From the NCBI RefSeq assembly GCF_036323735.1, contig NC_086031.1:42070725-42134724 (forward strand): DNA of 64,000 bases, given 5' to 3'. How positions within the stretch are numbered: the stretch's first letter is position 1; every line of letters begins with the position of its first letter. Origin of the DNA: Rattus norvegicus (lineage: Eukaryota > Chordata > Mammalia > Rodentia > Muridae). Of this stretch, positions 11,599 through 23,761 are shown piece after piece. The notes under the pieces were generated by a model that ran no database searches, was not told where the DNA came from, and saw only the letters and a program-made list of their open reading frames with translations. Position numbers and translations under genes: made by a program.

Positions 11599-13224
11599 AA
11601 GACTGAATCACTATTAGGAATCAAAGCTGACCCAGTGACAACACAGATGTCTACGTAAGAATTAATAGAATATATACATGTTAATAGTACATTTAATCAA
11701 TGTTTTGAAATTAGTAGATCATTTAATTTAGAAAAATAATTTCAAGCTTCCTACTAAAATTAAAAAGAACAATTAAACAATGATCTCAGTATAGAATTTT
11801 AGTTCCATTTTTTAAAATACTGTGATTCCTTTTTTATAGCAATTTTTAAACATCAACAATACCAGCTACTGAGAACCTTTTGAATTTGGAAAAACTGCAA
11901 GTTTTAGAGTTAAAAGCAGTCAGTACCTTTTTAGTGTGGAAATGTGGGAGAGAGGTTATTTTTAAACCGGATGTCCTAGTTGTCCAGGAAGAGGATCCCT
12001 GGGGAAACTACTTTAAGGAAGCAGGTTTGAAATCTTAAGAGATTTAAATTAAGGAAACCTACATAAGAAAATGTAAGATTTAAAATCTACCTTTTATTAG
12101 TAATTATTTTAAGGAACATCTGTTTAGCATAACTCAGTCCTTCTGAGATTACTCTTTTTCGTACTAAGTTACAATTTCCTTTCCTAGTGAGCTTTAGGTG
12201 GTAAATGTGAAAATCCTTGTTCTCAGAATTGTGTGTTTGTGTTGTATGTTCTCGTCTCACAGGAGACCTGCAGTAAGGCATACACAAGAACATGTTCAGG
12301 CCCCATCTCTTTTTCTCCATACTGAAGAGTCACTGCTGCTGGGCTAAGCCTTTGCCAGGGGCAGGCTATCTCTTAGAGAAAGTACAGATAAAAAGGTCAA
12401 TGGCTGTGCAGAGGTAGGAGGACGGGAAGAACAAAGCACCTATTTCTCTCTTTTCCCTCCCAACTCTAAAAGCTCTGTGTTGGGTTGGTAAACGGTCTCA
12501 AGGCTGAAGAGTGGCTTTAGAGAGGCTCTGCTGGACTGTGGCAAAGAGCTGGGCAGAGAATGCTCCAGAAAGGCCATTTGAAAGGTCTGTGGGCAGAACC
12601 TTCTTAAAAATCATTCCTCACAAGAGTCAGATGCTAGGCTTTTAGGGTAGCATTCCTAACTAAGGTTTCTATTAATCTTTATTAGTCACAGCCTTATAAA
12701 TGGGGAACAGTTGTTAGAGAGATGAGAGAGAGACAGAGACGAGACCAACAGAAGTGTCTATGTCTCTCAGTCCTTCTGTAACTGTGAAATCACTTCAAAG
12801 CAATGACTGGGAAGCACAAAGACACAGCTCTAAAAGACACCAGGAGCTGTACGTAGTGGAAGGACAGGGTGCTGTTTTACCAGAAGCAGCCAAGACAAAA
12901 ATGACACTAAGCTATTCCAGACACTGATCAGAGAAAACACTGCCAAATGCTTTCAAAAGTATCTTAGAAGTCTGTGTAATATTAATATTAAGACAAGAAA
13001 TGAAGCTCAAAAGATAGAGAAGAAGTACGTAAATAAGCATTGGTAAAAATATTTTATGAACATTGATAAAAAAAAATTTAGTAGACTATTAGGATACAGA
13101 ATTCAGTAAAACAAAAAATCCTCACCAAGAGTTCTAGTTCAAGAACTGCTCAACCCAAGAAACTCCTTTACTACAGAGCATCATACTAGTGAAGAAAAGG
13201 AAGAATGTCATGATAATCTTAACT

Positions 13225-13430
13225 TTTTTAAGATTTATTTTTATTTGTGTCTGTAAGTGTAGGCCACAGCGTGTAAGTACCTTCAGAGGCCACAAGAGGG
13301 CATCGGATCGACCAGAACTAGAGGTGGTTATGAGCCACCTCATGCAGGTGCTGGGAACCAAACCTGGGTCTTCTGGAAAAGGAGGATTTGTGCTCTTAAC
13401 GGCTAAGCCATCCCTCCATCTCCCATACAA
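13225..13430 (-). repeat. B3-type SINE
   Basis: AAGATTTATTTTTATTTGTG tail, GTGCTGGGAACCAAACCTGG and CTAAGCCATCCCTCCATCTC mark a minus-strand B3. Confidence 0.8.
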
Positions 13431-13882
13431 TAATCTCTAAAAGCTGAACAGACAGCTGAACAGACACAAAATTTAAACTCCTAAGACTTTAAAAAACTCT
13501 TCAATTATTAACTATTGTTAAGAAGATAATCTCTTCATATGAGGAAGAAGTATGTATCTTTATGAAAAACAAAGACCCTAAAGGAAATCTTATATGGATG
13601 GGTTATGAGACTGAACTTTGGGGATCAATAATGATTAAAACAAATAAAGATCAGAAAATAAAGAGAATATTAAAATCCTGCATTTGATTGTTAACAAATC
13701 TGAACCGGTGCAGGTAGAGAGTTTAGAAAGGATCAGATGTGCAGTATTAGTCACAGTATGATGCTATTTTATGTGGAATTAATTAATTGGAACATAGCAT
13801 CAGAATTAGGAAGAAAAATTCAGATCAGTCTTTTAAAATCATATTTTGTAGTTATATATAATAACTCACACAATTATGGAGT

Positions 13883-14318
13883 GTGGTGGATTGAAAACGC
13901 TTGGAAAGCAGCCCTATTAGGAGGTGTGGCCTTGTTGGAGGAGGTGTGGCCTTGTTGGAGGAGGTGTGGCCTTGTTGGAGGAGGTGTGGCCTTGTTGGAG
14001 GAGGTGTGGCCTTGTTGGAGGAGGTGTGGCCTTGTTGGAGGAGGTGTGGCCTTGTTGGAGGTGCATCCCTGTGGGGCTGGGCAATGAGACCTTCCTCCTA
14101 GCTGCCTGGAAGACAGTCTGCCCCCGGCTTCCTTTTGATGAAGTAGAACTCTCAGCGACTCCAGCACCATGCCTGCCTGGACATTATCATGATTCCCACC
14201 ATAGTGAAAACGGACGGAACCTCTTTGAAACTGTAGGCCAGTCCCAATTAAATGTTGTCCTTTATAAGAGTTGCCTTGGTCATGCTGTCTGTTCACAGCA
14301 ATGGAAACCCTAAGGCAT
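13883..14318 (+). mobile_element. hAT-Charlie-type rodent MITE (URR1-like) with internal tandem expansion
   Basis: CTAGCTGCCTGGAAGACAGT, GGCCAGTCCCAATTAAATGT and GTCATGCTGTCTGTTCACAG define the familiar rodent non-autonomous element. It is enlarged by seven 20-bp repeats of its own GTGTGGCCTTGTTGGAG segment. Family name is from memory. Confidence 0.75.
13921..14060 (+). repeat. Minisatellite: 7 identical 20-bp units
   Basis: Seven consecutive perfect copies of GAGGTGTGGCCTTGTTGGAG. Because 20 is not a multiple of 3 all frames cycle with a 60-bp period, and no stop occurs, giving false ORFs up to 162 codons on the minus strand. Confidence 0.99.
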
Positions 14319-14630
14319 GGTGGAATCAAGAAAATAAAATTGAAAGTTATTTTTAATTTCAAAATAAGAAATCAAATACAAATTAAACAAAGGCAAGTTA
14401 ATCAAACATTTAGAGAGTCATAATATTTTCAAGGCTGTTCGCATGCCTCTGGGTGAACAAGTTCTTGGACTCGTCTGTTAATTAATGTGTTGATAGATAG
14501 CAATCAGTGTAGAACCCTGAATGAACTGGAAATTTCGGTTATTAATGTTTTGAAGTTTTTGATTAAGAACTGTCAAAAGATTCACTATTCATATTCAGAA
14601 CCTAGATCTTTTAAAAAATGAGACACATGT

Positions 14631-14724
14631 CACCACCACCTCCACCTCCACCATCACCACCACCACCTCCACAACCACCACCATCACCACCACCACCATC
14701 ACCACCACCACCATCACCACCATC
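14631..14724. repeat. (CAC)n trinucleotide tract with interruptions
   Basis: About 94 bp of CAC/CCA units with TCC and ATC variants, and no G on the plus strand. Confidence 0.97.
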
Positions 14725-14764
14725 AACAAAGTGAAAAAGGAGGCCTTGGTTAAAGAAAAAGTGT

Positions 14765-14885
14765 TAACAGGCTGGAGAGAGAGTTTAGTGGCTTATCTGA
14801 TATTTTCTGGCCTCCATGGAGACTTGCACACAAGTGTGCATACCCTGACATACAAATACATAAGGAAAACTTTTTTTTTTAATTA
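14765..14885 (+). repeat. B2/B3-type SINE, partial
   Basis: GGCTGGAGAGAGAGTTTAGT start and a shortened body ending in an A-rich tail. Confidence 0.6.
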
Positions 14886-14917
14886 CAGAAAAAAGATTGA
14901 AAGAAAAGTAAGAATTA

Positions 14918-15035
14918 GCATGGTGTAGTGGCACGCACTTTTAATCTCAGCACTTGGAAGGCAGAGGCAGACAGATCTCTAAGTTTGAGGCCAGCTTTGG
15001 CCAACACTGAGATCCTGTCTCCCAAAACAAACAAA
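14918..15035 (+). repeat. B1 SINE
   Basis: GGTGTAGTGGCACGCACTTT, TTGAGGCCAGCTTTGGCCAA and a CAAA-type tail. Confidence 0.85.
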
Positions 15036-15084
15036 CAAAATACAAAGTAAAAATTGGTTTGCCTGAAGGGTTACATGGGAAAGA

Positions 15085-15275
15085 AGACTAGGGATGTAGC
15101 TTTGTTGATAGGCTGCTTGTCTAGCACGCAAGAGACCCTGGGTTCCATGCCCCGCACTGCATACACTGGGTGAGGTGGTGTATACTGTTACTCCAGCACT
15201 CAGAAGGCTCATTTCTGTCTACACAGCCAACTGGAGGCTGGACTGAGCTATGTGAGAGACCCTGTTTCAAAGGGA
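15085..15275 (+). repeat. B4-type SINE
   Basis: tRNA-like half (GGGATGTAGCTTTGTTGATA, CCCTGGGTTCCATGCCCCGC) followed by a B1-like half (TACTCCAGCACTCAGAAGGC). Confidence 0.75.
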
Positions 15276-15849
15276 ACATGGCAGGGGGTTATCTGGGAGG
15301 TGTTGGCAGAGGCTCGCAGCAGGTAGACATGATCAGAATATAATGTATATACCTGTATGAAATTCCCAAAGGAAACCGAGAAAGGGGCTTTAAACCCAGA
15401 AGGATGAAAAGCAGGCACTAAGAAAAACCTGCTACTTAAGGATATGGTCAGCAGCTGCAAACTGTCATAACTTACTGGATGGAAGCCCCAGTGGGCTCAG
15501 TAGAATTAGAAAGGGCTGGAGTAGAAAGGACGCTAGAAACCCAAGGCTAGGAACTGAAACAAGAATGTCAAAGAAACCAGGCTGTAAAATCAGCGTCAGC
15601 ATTCTAAGACAAGGTTATGAAATATTACAAACAATGTTTGTCATTTAAATGACTTAGGAAGCACAGGGAGAAAAACTGGACACCTGGAGAAAAGAGAAAA
15701 TCACCAGTGCCTTTTAAATGTCCCTTAAGTTACATTTCAAATTGGCAAAGATTTTTGCCTCAAACCATTTCATATCAAAGCACAGTTTTGGGCCCACACA
15801 GTACAGTTGTTTTCTTTATCTGTATGTAAAGGAATATGAATAGGTTGCC

Positions 15850-16235
15850 ATGGTGGTTAATTTTAACTGTCAGCCTAACACAAATCAGAGCCACCTGGAA
15901 AGAGTCCTCATTGGGAATCTTTAAATCAGGTTGGTCTGTAGCATGTCTGAAGGGGGCTGTCTTCCGTGATTACTGACGTGGGAAAAACCAGCCCACAGTG
16001 GGAGGGGCACCTGGGTAGAGATCCAAAACCATATAACAGAACACACACAAGTAAAGGAAAATATGTATTGATTTCTCTCTGACCTTGACTGTGGTTACAA
16101 TGTAACTAGTGTTTCCAGCTCCTGCCGTCCTCTAGGATGTACTATAATCTGGAATTGTAGGCTGAAATAAACACCTTTCTCTGTTAAATTGCTTTTTGTC
16201 AGGGTATTTTATCACAGCAAAGGAGCAATTGCATT
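15850..16235 (+). mobile_element. hAT-Charlie-type rodent element (URR1-like)
   Basis: TTAATTTTAACTGTCAGCCT at the start, CAGCCCACAGTGGGAGGGGC in the middle, and GGCTGAAATAAACACCTTTC then CAGGGTATTTTATCACAGCA at the end. Confidence 0.65.
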
Positions 16236-16921
16236 TGTGCTAGACACAGTAATAGGCAATTTCTCCTATAATGCAGAGACATCATGGGTCTTCAATCTAT
16301 TTGGCTTCTGATGTTTTTCTTTGGGAGGAATACCACACTATTTCTCCAATATTACATAGTAGATTATTATATAACTTCTTTCTCCTCTTTTTTCTTTAGT
16401 AGAATTTAATAATCGTTTGAAACTATCTAAATGACTCTTAAGTGCAAAATTGGCTCAAAAGCGCATAGCTATCAATTATTACTGAATTAATTCAAATTTA
16501 AGCTAGAAAAGTAAACACAATATATCAAAATTATAAGGTCATCATGTCTTCTCAACTCTAACTAGGAAATGACTTTCAAACTAGCCAAAGGACTCGGTCA
16601 TAAGATATTACCCATGTGAATAAAAAAAATGACTCTGTTTTTTATGGAACTAGCTGAATAGGACACAGGTAACAAATACATCTGAACCTCAAAAAAAAAA
16701 TCTTAGCTAAGAAAGTCATTCTAAAATAATAAATTTCAAATTGGGTTAAGAGACAAAACAAAAGTCACTTCAAAGTATTAGAATTACAATACAAATCAGT
16801 AATAGTGTACATGGATTCATGTGGATTCATGCCTGGAGTCTTAACACTCTGGAGTGTTTGGCCAGTCTGACTATATACTGAGTTCCAAGACAGTGGGATC
16901 TTCAAGGTGAGACCCTGTCTC

Positions 16922-17047
16922 CAAACAAACAAACAAACAAACAAACAAAAAACAAAAAACAACAATAACAAAAAACAAAAAAACAAGAAAAGAAAAAAAG
17001 GAAGGAAAAAAAGGAGGGCCGGAGGGGAGAAGAAAGGGGGGGGGGGA
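16922..17047. repeat. A-rich tract passing into G-rich tract
   Basis: CAAA units, then AAAAC, GGAAGG-type purines and an 11-G run near 17037-17047. Confidence 0.9.
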
Positions 17048-17264
17048 GACAAGCTTGCCATACATGAGAACCTAATCTCAGAAATTGAAAACAAAAACAA
17101 ACATGTTAAATTCATACTATTTCATAAACTGGTAAACATTCTTAAGTTATGAAAATATTGGGATGAAAAGGCAGTAAGTGCTAGGAGTCAATGCTAAAAT
17201 GAAAAAGCTAGATAACTCAGTCAAGCTTTGAGTTAATGATATATTATGAACTAAGTTAAAACGT

Positions 17265-17395
17265 AGCTGTCACATACGCCTTTGATCCCAGCACTGGGGA
17301 GCTGGATCTCTGTGAGTTGGAGGCCAGCCTGGTGCAGAGTGAGCTATAGGACAGGCAGGGCTACACTGCAAGTCCCTATCAGAAAACAAAACTAA
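17265..17395 (+). repeat. B1 SINE
   Basis: GCCTTTGATCCCAGCACTGG, GGAGGCCAGCCTGGTGCAGA and an A-rich end. Confidence 0.8.
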
Positions 17396-18112
17396 ACAGA
17401 ACAGAGCACACTGTAAAATGTAGACCTCAAACATGTATTCAGCAGTGACAGGAATACCTAACAGGCTGGACTTCTTGCTGAATCTCCTCTAACACTCCTT
17501 ACCATTAGTGAGTTCAGGATGAACAGCAGTGACAGACAGGAGTCACGGTGTCTTGATGCATAACCCACTTAGGACTGGGAAGAAAACAACTGAAGAGTAA
17601 GAAAGAAACATGGGCCCTAAAGCACCCAAAGATCAAATAGGACCTCCCGCATATGTCAATAGCTTACTCACGACCCTGAGTAATAAAAAGAAGTTAAACA
17701 CATTCAGTGCACTGTACCCAAAGAAGCAAAAACCATATGGAAAAATTACAAAATGATTATTGTAAAAAATACTAAATGGCTGTTCTAAAATTTTTGACTT
17801 GGGATTGTGAGTTGAACTGGGTCATCGCACTCAACAGATACAGTCAAAAAGACCTAACCTTTAGAACTGCGGGATCTGGGCTGACTTTGAAATACATTTG
17901 CAACAGAAACTATTAGTTTAGATCACTTCATCCTAGAGGTGAGTCCTTAATTCTAAATAACTAGTGTCCTCGTAACGGAAGATACATAGATTCACAGAGA
18001 GAACACCTGAGATTGGTAGACATAGAAAATGAAATAACATTTGCAAGCCAAGAAGTGCAAGACACCAAGCCTTTACAGACAGATTATTCCTAGGAGCTTT
18101 CAAAAGAACAGC

Positions 18113-18265
18113 AGGCTGGGTGGTGGTGGAACATGTCTTTAATCCCAGCACTTGGGAGGCAGTGGCAGGAAGACCTCTGAGTTCGAGGCCAGCCTGGTCT
18201 ACAGAGTAAATTCCAGGGCACGCAAGGCTACAGAGAAACCCTGTATTGAAAAGCAAGCAAACAAA
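18113..18265 (+). repeat. B1 SINE
   Basis: Well conserved: AATCCCAGCACTTGGGAGGC, TCGAGGCCAGCCTGGTCTAC, AGAGAAACCCTGTATTG and a CAAA tail. Confidence 0.93.
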
Positions 18266-18659
18266 CAAACAAACAAGCAAACAGCTAGGCTGATACTTTC
18301 ACTTAGATTTGCACTCGACATCAAACTACAGCCCTAGCCTCTGACCCCTCATCTCAGGTTGTACACTCACCCCAAGTTACGGCTTCAGCCCTCTGACTGA
18401 CTTCAGACTTCTAAGCTCCGGAATGGTGACGTGATGTGTTTTAAACCTACTCATTGTGTAGTACTCTACTGTGGCAGAACAGGAAACTGATACATCATGC
18501 AATACAGCATTTCTACTCCTTCATTTCCATTCAACTGATACAAAAACTGATGTCCAGAGGAAAATCTGTACAGGAGTGGGTATAAGGCTTACACACACGT
18601 AATCATCAGACCCCTACCACGATGTTGCTTCTCTGGGGTAAACAGAAGAGAAATTGTGG

Positions 18660-18810
18660 GAGACTGCAGAGATAGCTCAGTGGTCAAGGGCATACGGTAG
18701 TTTTCCAGGGGACTTGCATTTGGTAGTGACTCACAACTTCCTCTAACTCCAGTTCCAGGGGATCTGACATTATCTTCTGGACTCCACAGGCAATGCACTC
18801 ATCTGAACAT
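18660..18810 (+). repeat. B2/B3-type SINE
   Basis: CTGCAGAGATAGCTCAGTGG with the B2 box A region and a TCTGACATTATCTTCTGGAC end. Confidence 0.75.
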
Positions 18811-18824
18811 TGCCACAGTGTTCT

Positions 18825-19115
18825 GGGTTTGACTGTGAGGGTTTTCTATGCTAGGTCTGTTGAAATAACTCTGAATATGGGCAGGACCGTTCTACGCTCT
18901 GGGGTCCTGCACTGAATAAAAGGAGACAGTGAGCCAAGCGGCAGTGCTCATCTCTTGCTGCCCTTGTTTCTACAGTACCGTGAGCAGCTGCCTCACGCTG
19001 CTGTCTTCCTCACCATGAGGAACTGTTACCTCCGGCTGTGAGCCAAATGAAGCACTCCTTCCTTAAGTGGCTTCACTCGGGTATTTTGGTGTAGCCAGAA
19101 GAGGTAACTAGGGCA
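18825..19115 (+). mobile_element. hAT-Charlie-type rodent element
   Basis: Ends GGCTGTGAGCCAAATGAAGC, GGTATTTTGGTGTAGCCAGA and GAGGTAACTAGGGC, as in other copies here. The 5' part includes AATAACTCTGAATATGGGCA. Confidence 0.6.
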
Positions 19116-19439
19116 GCTCTTGAACACATATCACTATGAGAGTGAAACCAATCTGAAAAAGCTATATTTATTCTATTTATATGACGGTTTATACAAGGAA
19201 AATTATGTACTCATTAATTATATTCCTGATGGGTTCGTGTGGTGGGACTTGAGGAAGAGAATTATACAGAACTCGGAAGCTATAGTGTTATACTGTAATC
19301 GAGGGGATTAAGCATTGGCTGAAGTTCACTGCTGAAAGTTTAATAGTTCAAAAAATAAACCTGAATATGCGCATATATTTAAAAAATAATTAAGGAGGCC
19401 ATACGACCCAAGAGTGGATTGCACAAGGCAATCTGTCTA

Positions 19440-19750
19440 GAAGATTTAATGTCCTCTCCTGGCCGCTATGGGCTCCAGGCACGAACATGGTGCAAAGACA
19501 TGTGTGCAGGCAGAACACTCACACACGTTCATTTTTCTCAAAAGTCTGAAGCAATTGGCATTTCAGAAGAGAAGAGCGCTGCTCTGTTTAATTTGGAAAC
19601 GAATGCCATCTGTAAGCTAACAGAAAAAGAGAACTATATATCTAATTCCAGTTTCCAGGAATCCAATGCCTACTTTTGACCTCTGTGGCCACAGGATTCA
19701 TATGCACATAGCCACACAGATGCATACATACACAAAAAAACTCAAAAATA
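19440..19750 (+). repeat. B3/B4-type SINE, apparently interrupted
   Basis: B3-like body at 19450-19520, unrelated sequence, then a SINE-tail-like GACCTCTGTGGCCACAGG segment from 19679. Either two fragments or one element with an insertion. Confidence 0.4.
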
Positions 19751-21129
19751 AGATATTTTTAAAACTGGAAAGACTTCTCAGTGAATTGGTTTGTCCAAGG
19801 AACTCAGGAACTGAAGTCTCTGGTGGCCATGGCTGGTAAGACCAGGACAACAAGATAAACAGAAGAGCAATGGATTAAAACTCAAACTATAATGGGAATG
19901 TGCATGGATCTTTATTGATATAAATATTTAAAAGGATGAATGAATGCATGAATTCCAAATAACTTACCTATCTGCCTACAGGGAAGTGAGCTTTGGGCCT
20001 CATTCCTATAGCGTGAGCTCTGCATATTTACTTAAAAGGAAAACCATGGAGCAGAAAGGGAGGGAGTGCAACTTTGCTGTGAAGAAACCTGACAAACGTC
20101 ACCCCATCTGAGTAACCAGTAATAATGCTGTCTCATTGACAGAATGCACTGAGAAAGGTCTCACTACATAACTACACAGGCTGCACGGAAACCCATGTAG
20201 ACCAGGCTTACACTGAATCCGAGACCCTCCTGTCTCAGCCAGGACAGGGCTGGATTACAGGTTGCACCCACGAGTCCACTAAGTATGCACCCTTAAGCTG
20301 TGAAGAAAGTGACCATTTTCTTCCTAAATATTACCTTACCTAAATCTTACCAGAAAGAAGAGACCATAAAAGTCCTAATAAAGAGATACTCAATAAAACA
20401 CAATCATCTCAATTTTAATGCCTTTTGAGCAGAAACCACTTCCAGTGGGGTTCCCTGGTATCTGCAGATACCTACAGATGTCTGTCTGCAGAGAAACTAA
20501 CTTTCCAAACACGACTTTTGCCTTCAGACACACTCATAGCCATGAGCTTAAACCAGCAATGAACACCTCCCACAGTCTCTCTTCTCCAGCTTCCTGTTCC
20601 AGAAAACCATGACAGAAAAGAATTGGGAACAGTAACTATGTTTAGAAATACTTACCTACCAACATGTCCAAATTACCCACCAGATAAATCCAGCCAAGAA
20701 CCACCTCTATGTTAGCAAATGGTTTACTTTTCTTTATTTGATATACTATCTTCCTCTCTCTGTTAACTTTTTTTTTTTAAAGTAGTAACATCAAAACCAA
20801 AGCACCCATTGGTGGTGGGGCTATTACGCAAAATAGTAATTAAATGTGCTACCTTAAGAGGAAAGAAAAAATATTCTGTTCCCAGGGTTCTTGTAGGGTG
20901 GCTCACAACAGTGATATCCAGCCTCAGGGGACCCAACAGTCTGTGGCCTCCCTACAGGCACCTGCACCTGCACCAAGCATCACTGGGAAAGCCAAGGCAT
21001 GAACTCAAAGCACAGATCTGAAGGCAGGCATAGTTGCTATCCCATCCAGGTTAACTCTGACCAGGGAACTAACGCATAGCTAAGGAAATACTGTAGGAAC
21101 CATGGGAAAGCTGCTTACTAGTGAGTCTT

Positions 21130-21310
21130 AACTCCGGTTTAGCTAGCTATCCTACACAACCCAAGACTACCCACCCAGGGAACGGTGTGATCCACAGTGG
21201 GCTGGGCCTTTCTACATCAATTAATGAGTAAGGCATCTAACACGGGCAATGTATACGATGTGGGCAATTCTCAACTGAGATTCCCGTCTCAAGTGGCTTT
21301 AGGCTGTTTC
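21130..21310 (-). mobile_element. hAT-Charlie-type remnant
   Basis: CCACAGTGGGCTGGGCCTTT and GCAATTCTCAACTGAGATTC match the reverse orientation of the element also seen at 43945-44665. Confidence 0.5.
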
Positions 21311-21858
21311 AAATTTGACAATTAAAGCTAATTAGGCCAATCTATTAACCTATTTTCCCTTATGACACAATAATAAGGTAGTCATATAAATCCAGACTAT
21401 GCATTCTACCTTCTTAAACAAAAGTATTATAAAAATTCTCTAAATAAGAACTTTCTAGAATGAACAATACCTTTAAATACCTGAAAGTAAGGTAGAACAT
21501 ACATTGATTCAATAATTTTACTATGTACCACCAATTAAGTGACATATTTTGTGTTTACACAAAACATTTTAATATTTAAAACAATTTTGTGAACGGAAAT
21601 CTTTAAATAAATCTCAAATAATCAGGGATCATTTCAAACAATGTTTCAAAAATAATTAAAAACAATATAAATACAACATTATGTCAAGTACCAATTGAGG
21701 TTCAAATGTCATTATTTATAATAGAAGTCTATAACTGTTGGCATGTTCTGGTGGAGGGCAGGGCCCAGGGGAAGTTGGATGAAGAAGGTAAATATACTGT
21801 GTACATGTTTGAAATTTTAAAATAAAAAGAAAATTGTCAAATTAAAAAGTGTTTAAGT

Positions 21859-21950
21859 GGGGTTGGGGATTTGGCTCAGTGGTAGAGCGCTTGCCTAGCA
21901 AGCGCAAGGCCCTGGGTTCAGTCCCCAGCTCCGAAAAAAAGAAAAAAGAA
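21859..21950 (+). repeat. ID SINE
   Basis: ID body with one change in the box A region (ATTTGGCTCAG). Flanks share AAGTGTYTAAGTG, a slightly diverged duplication. A second ID lies 100 bp downstream in the same direction. Confidence 0.94.
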
Positions 21951-22050
21951 AAAAAAAAGTGTCTAAGTGTTTCTTTTTACCCAATGTACAGTCTCTGAAC
22001 TAACACTCTATTACACCTATCCAAGAGATGGGGAAAAGAAAGTTTAATCT

Positions 22051-22138
22051 GGGCTGGGGACTTAGCTCAGTGGTAGAGCGCTTACCTAGGAAGCGCAAGG
22101 CCCTGGGTTTGGTCCCCAGCTCCAAAAAAAAAAAAAAA
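22051..22138 (+). repeat. ID SINE, pair partner of the copy at 21859
   Basis: Starts GGGCTGGGGACTTAGCTCAG and ends in an A-run. AAAGTTTAATCTG is duplicated at both sides. Separate duplications show the two neighbours are independent insertions. Confidence 0.94.
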
Positions 22139-22624
22139 AGAAAGTTTAATCTGAGTTTATAGCTATTTTATGAAATACTGTGGCTTTGTTGATTATTGAA
22201 GATATAGTTCCAAAGTGTAACTGAAACATACAATGACCACATAACTAAACTGACTTAAAAGGAACTGCCGTCATCATTTTAACTCGTAGTCAATGACAGC
22301 CACGCAGAGTAGCCGGATTAGACAGTGCTGCAGAAAAGCTAACAGGAGAGACTCTAACTGCGGAGTGAGGCCGGTTACCCCCTCTGCCTCTAGAAAAGCA
22401 AGATCGCACAGGCGCTAAGCCCTCAACATCCTAAGGATCTTCCAGAAGGTTCAGCCACACAGACTTAAAACTGCTCTAGTTTGCAGCTGCTGAGTCTCAC
22501 TACCTAGAGACTCTACCCGTCAGAAAGCAACTGTCCTTTCTTCTGTAACCTCCAGCTCACCTTGAGTATGAGCAAGAGACGTAGGGAATGAAGGTCAAAC
22601 CAGAGCCCATAGAATTAACAAGAG

Positions 22625-22745
22625 TGTAGTCCTGGCTGTCCTGGAACTCGTTCTGTAGACCAGGCTGGCCTCAAAACAGGAGATCTACCTGCCTCTGCCT
22701 CCCAAGTGTTGAGATTTAAGGCGTGCACCACCACTACCAGGCTTA
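22625..22745 (-). repeat. B1 SINE
   Basis: TCCTGGAACTCGTTCTGTAG, ACCAGGCTGGCCTC and TCCCAAGTGTTGAGATTTAA mark a minus-strand B1. Confidence 0.88.
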
Positions 22746-22984
22746 CTTCAGAACTTTTAGTTATAGTAATATTATATTTAAAAACAGTATTTCTACTCAC
22801 CACTACAGACAGCATTAGTGACTCAAAGGTATGATTTTAGATATACATTTCTACACTCTTTGATTAAAAAAAAAACTATGCGTAAAGGTGGGGATTTTTC
22901 CTTAAAATATCATCAGTCAATTAGTATTATTAGTCAGGATTTAATATCATAAATCCTGTAACAACAAACAGATCGAAAAGAATT

Positions 22985-23225
22985 GCTCTTCAAGAAGTTG
23001 TGAAGATGTCTCAGAGGCTGAAGTGCTCTCAGTCCAAGCACAAGGCTCTGAGCTCCGCTCCACAGAAAGCACACAAACTGGGCAGACTCCTGGCAGCCTT
23101 GCCTGGAATCCCAGCACTCTGGGGCAGATAGGAATCCCCCAGGCAGGCTGACCAGTTGCTGTAGCTGTATCTATGAGCTCTAGGTGTAGAAAGAGACTCT
23201 GTGTCTATAAATAAAGTTGAGCGCA
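22985..23225 (+). repeat. B4-type SINE
   Basis: tRNA-like start (GATGTCTCAGAGGCTGAAGT) followed by a B1-like half (GGAATCCCAGCACTCTGGGG). Confidence 0.65.
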
Positions 23226-23544
23226 ATCTAGGAGTATACCTGATTTCAAACTCTGCCTACAGGCCCATGTATGGACATATATGCCTATGCACATTCCTGG
23301 ATATCGCACATGCACCAACAACACAGAGATTCGTTTTCAAAAAGCTACAGAAAAGAAAGAAGTAATTATGATGGATTAAAAGGGAGGGGTTCTTTAAAAA
23401 AAGTTGTAGACTTATTTAATGGCTCTTTTAAAACCATTATACCAGGGCTGGGATGCTGGTGAGTGGTAGAGCACTGTCGAGCATACATGAGTACTCATGT
23501 CCAATAGCCAGGACAAACACACCCATGCATGCACGCACATGTGT

Positions 23545-23545
<1 letters not shown>

Positions 23546-23611
<66 letters not shown>

Positions 23612-23735
23612 CAGAGAGAGACAAATAGAAGGAGAGACAGAGAGGGGAGAAAGGGAGACAAAGACAGAAACACAGAGAATGAGAGAAAGAGAGAGAGAGA
23701 GCAAGGAAGAGAGGGAGAGGAAGAAGGAGAAAACA
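23546..23735. repeat. (CA)n then long (GA)n-rich tract
   Basis: Short CA run followed by about 170 bp of GA-type purines with scattered C. It gives false Arg/Glu-rich and Ser/Leu-rich ORFs on both strands. Confidence 0.97.
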
Positions 23736-23761
23736 AACTCATTAAATAAGAACTTAAGCCT

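Noticed and set aside
13921..14060. CRISPR-like array
   Set aside because: Units abut with no spacers, in a mammalian intron, and derive from a transposon segment.
13874..14362. 162-codon minus ORF with Thr/Pro/Leu/Gln repeats and its plus-strand partners
   Set aside because: Generated by the 20-bp tandem array inside a DNA transposon. There is no start context, family or splice support.
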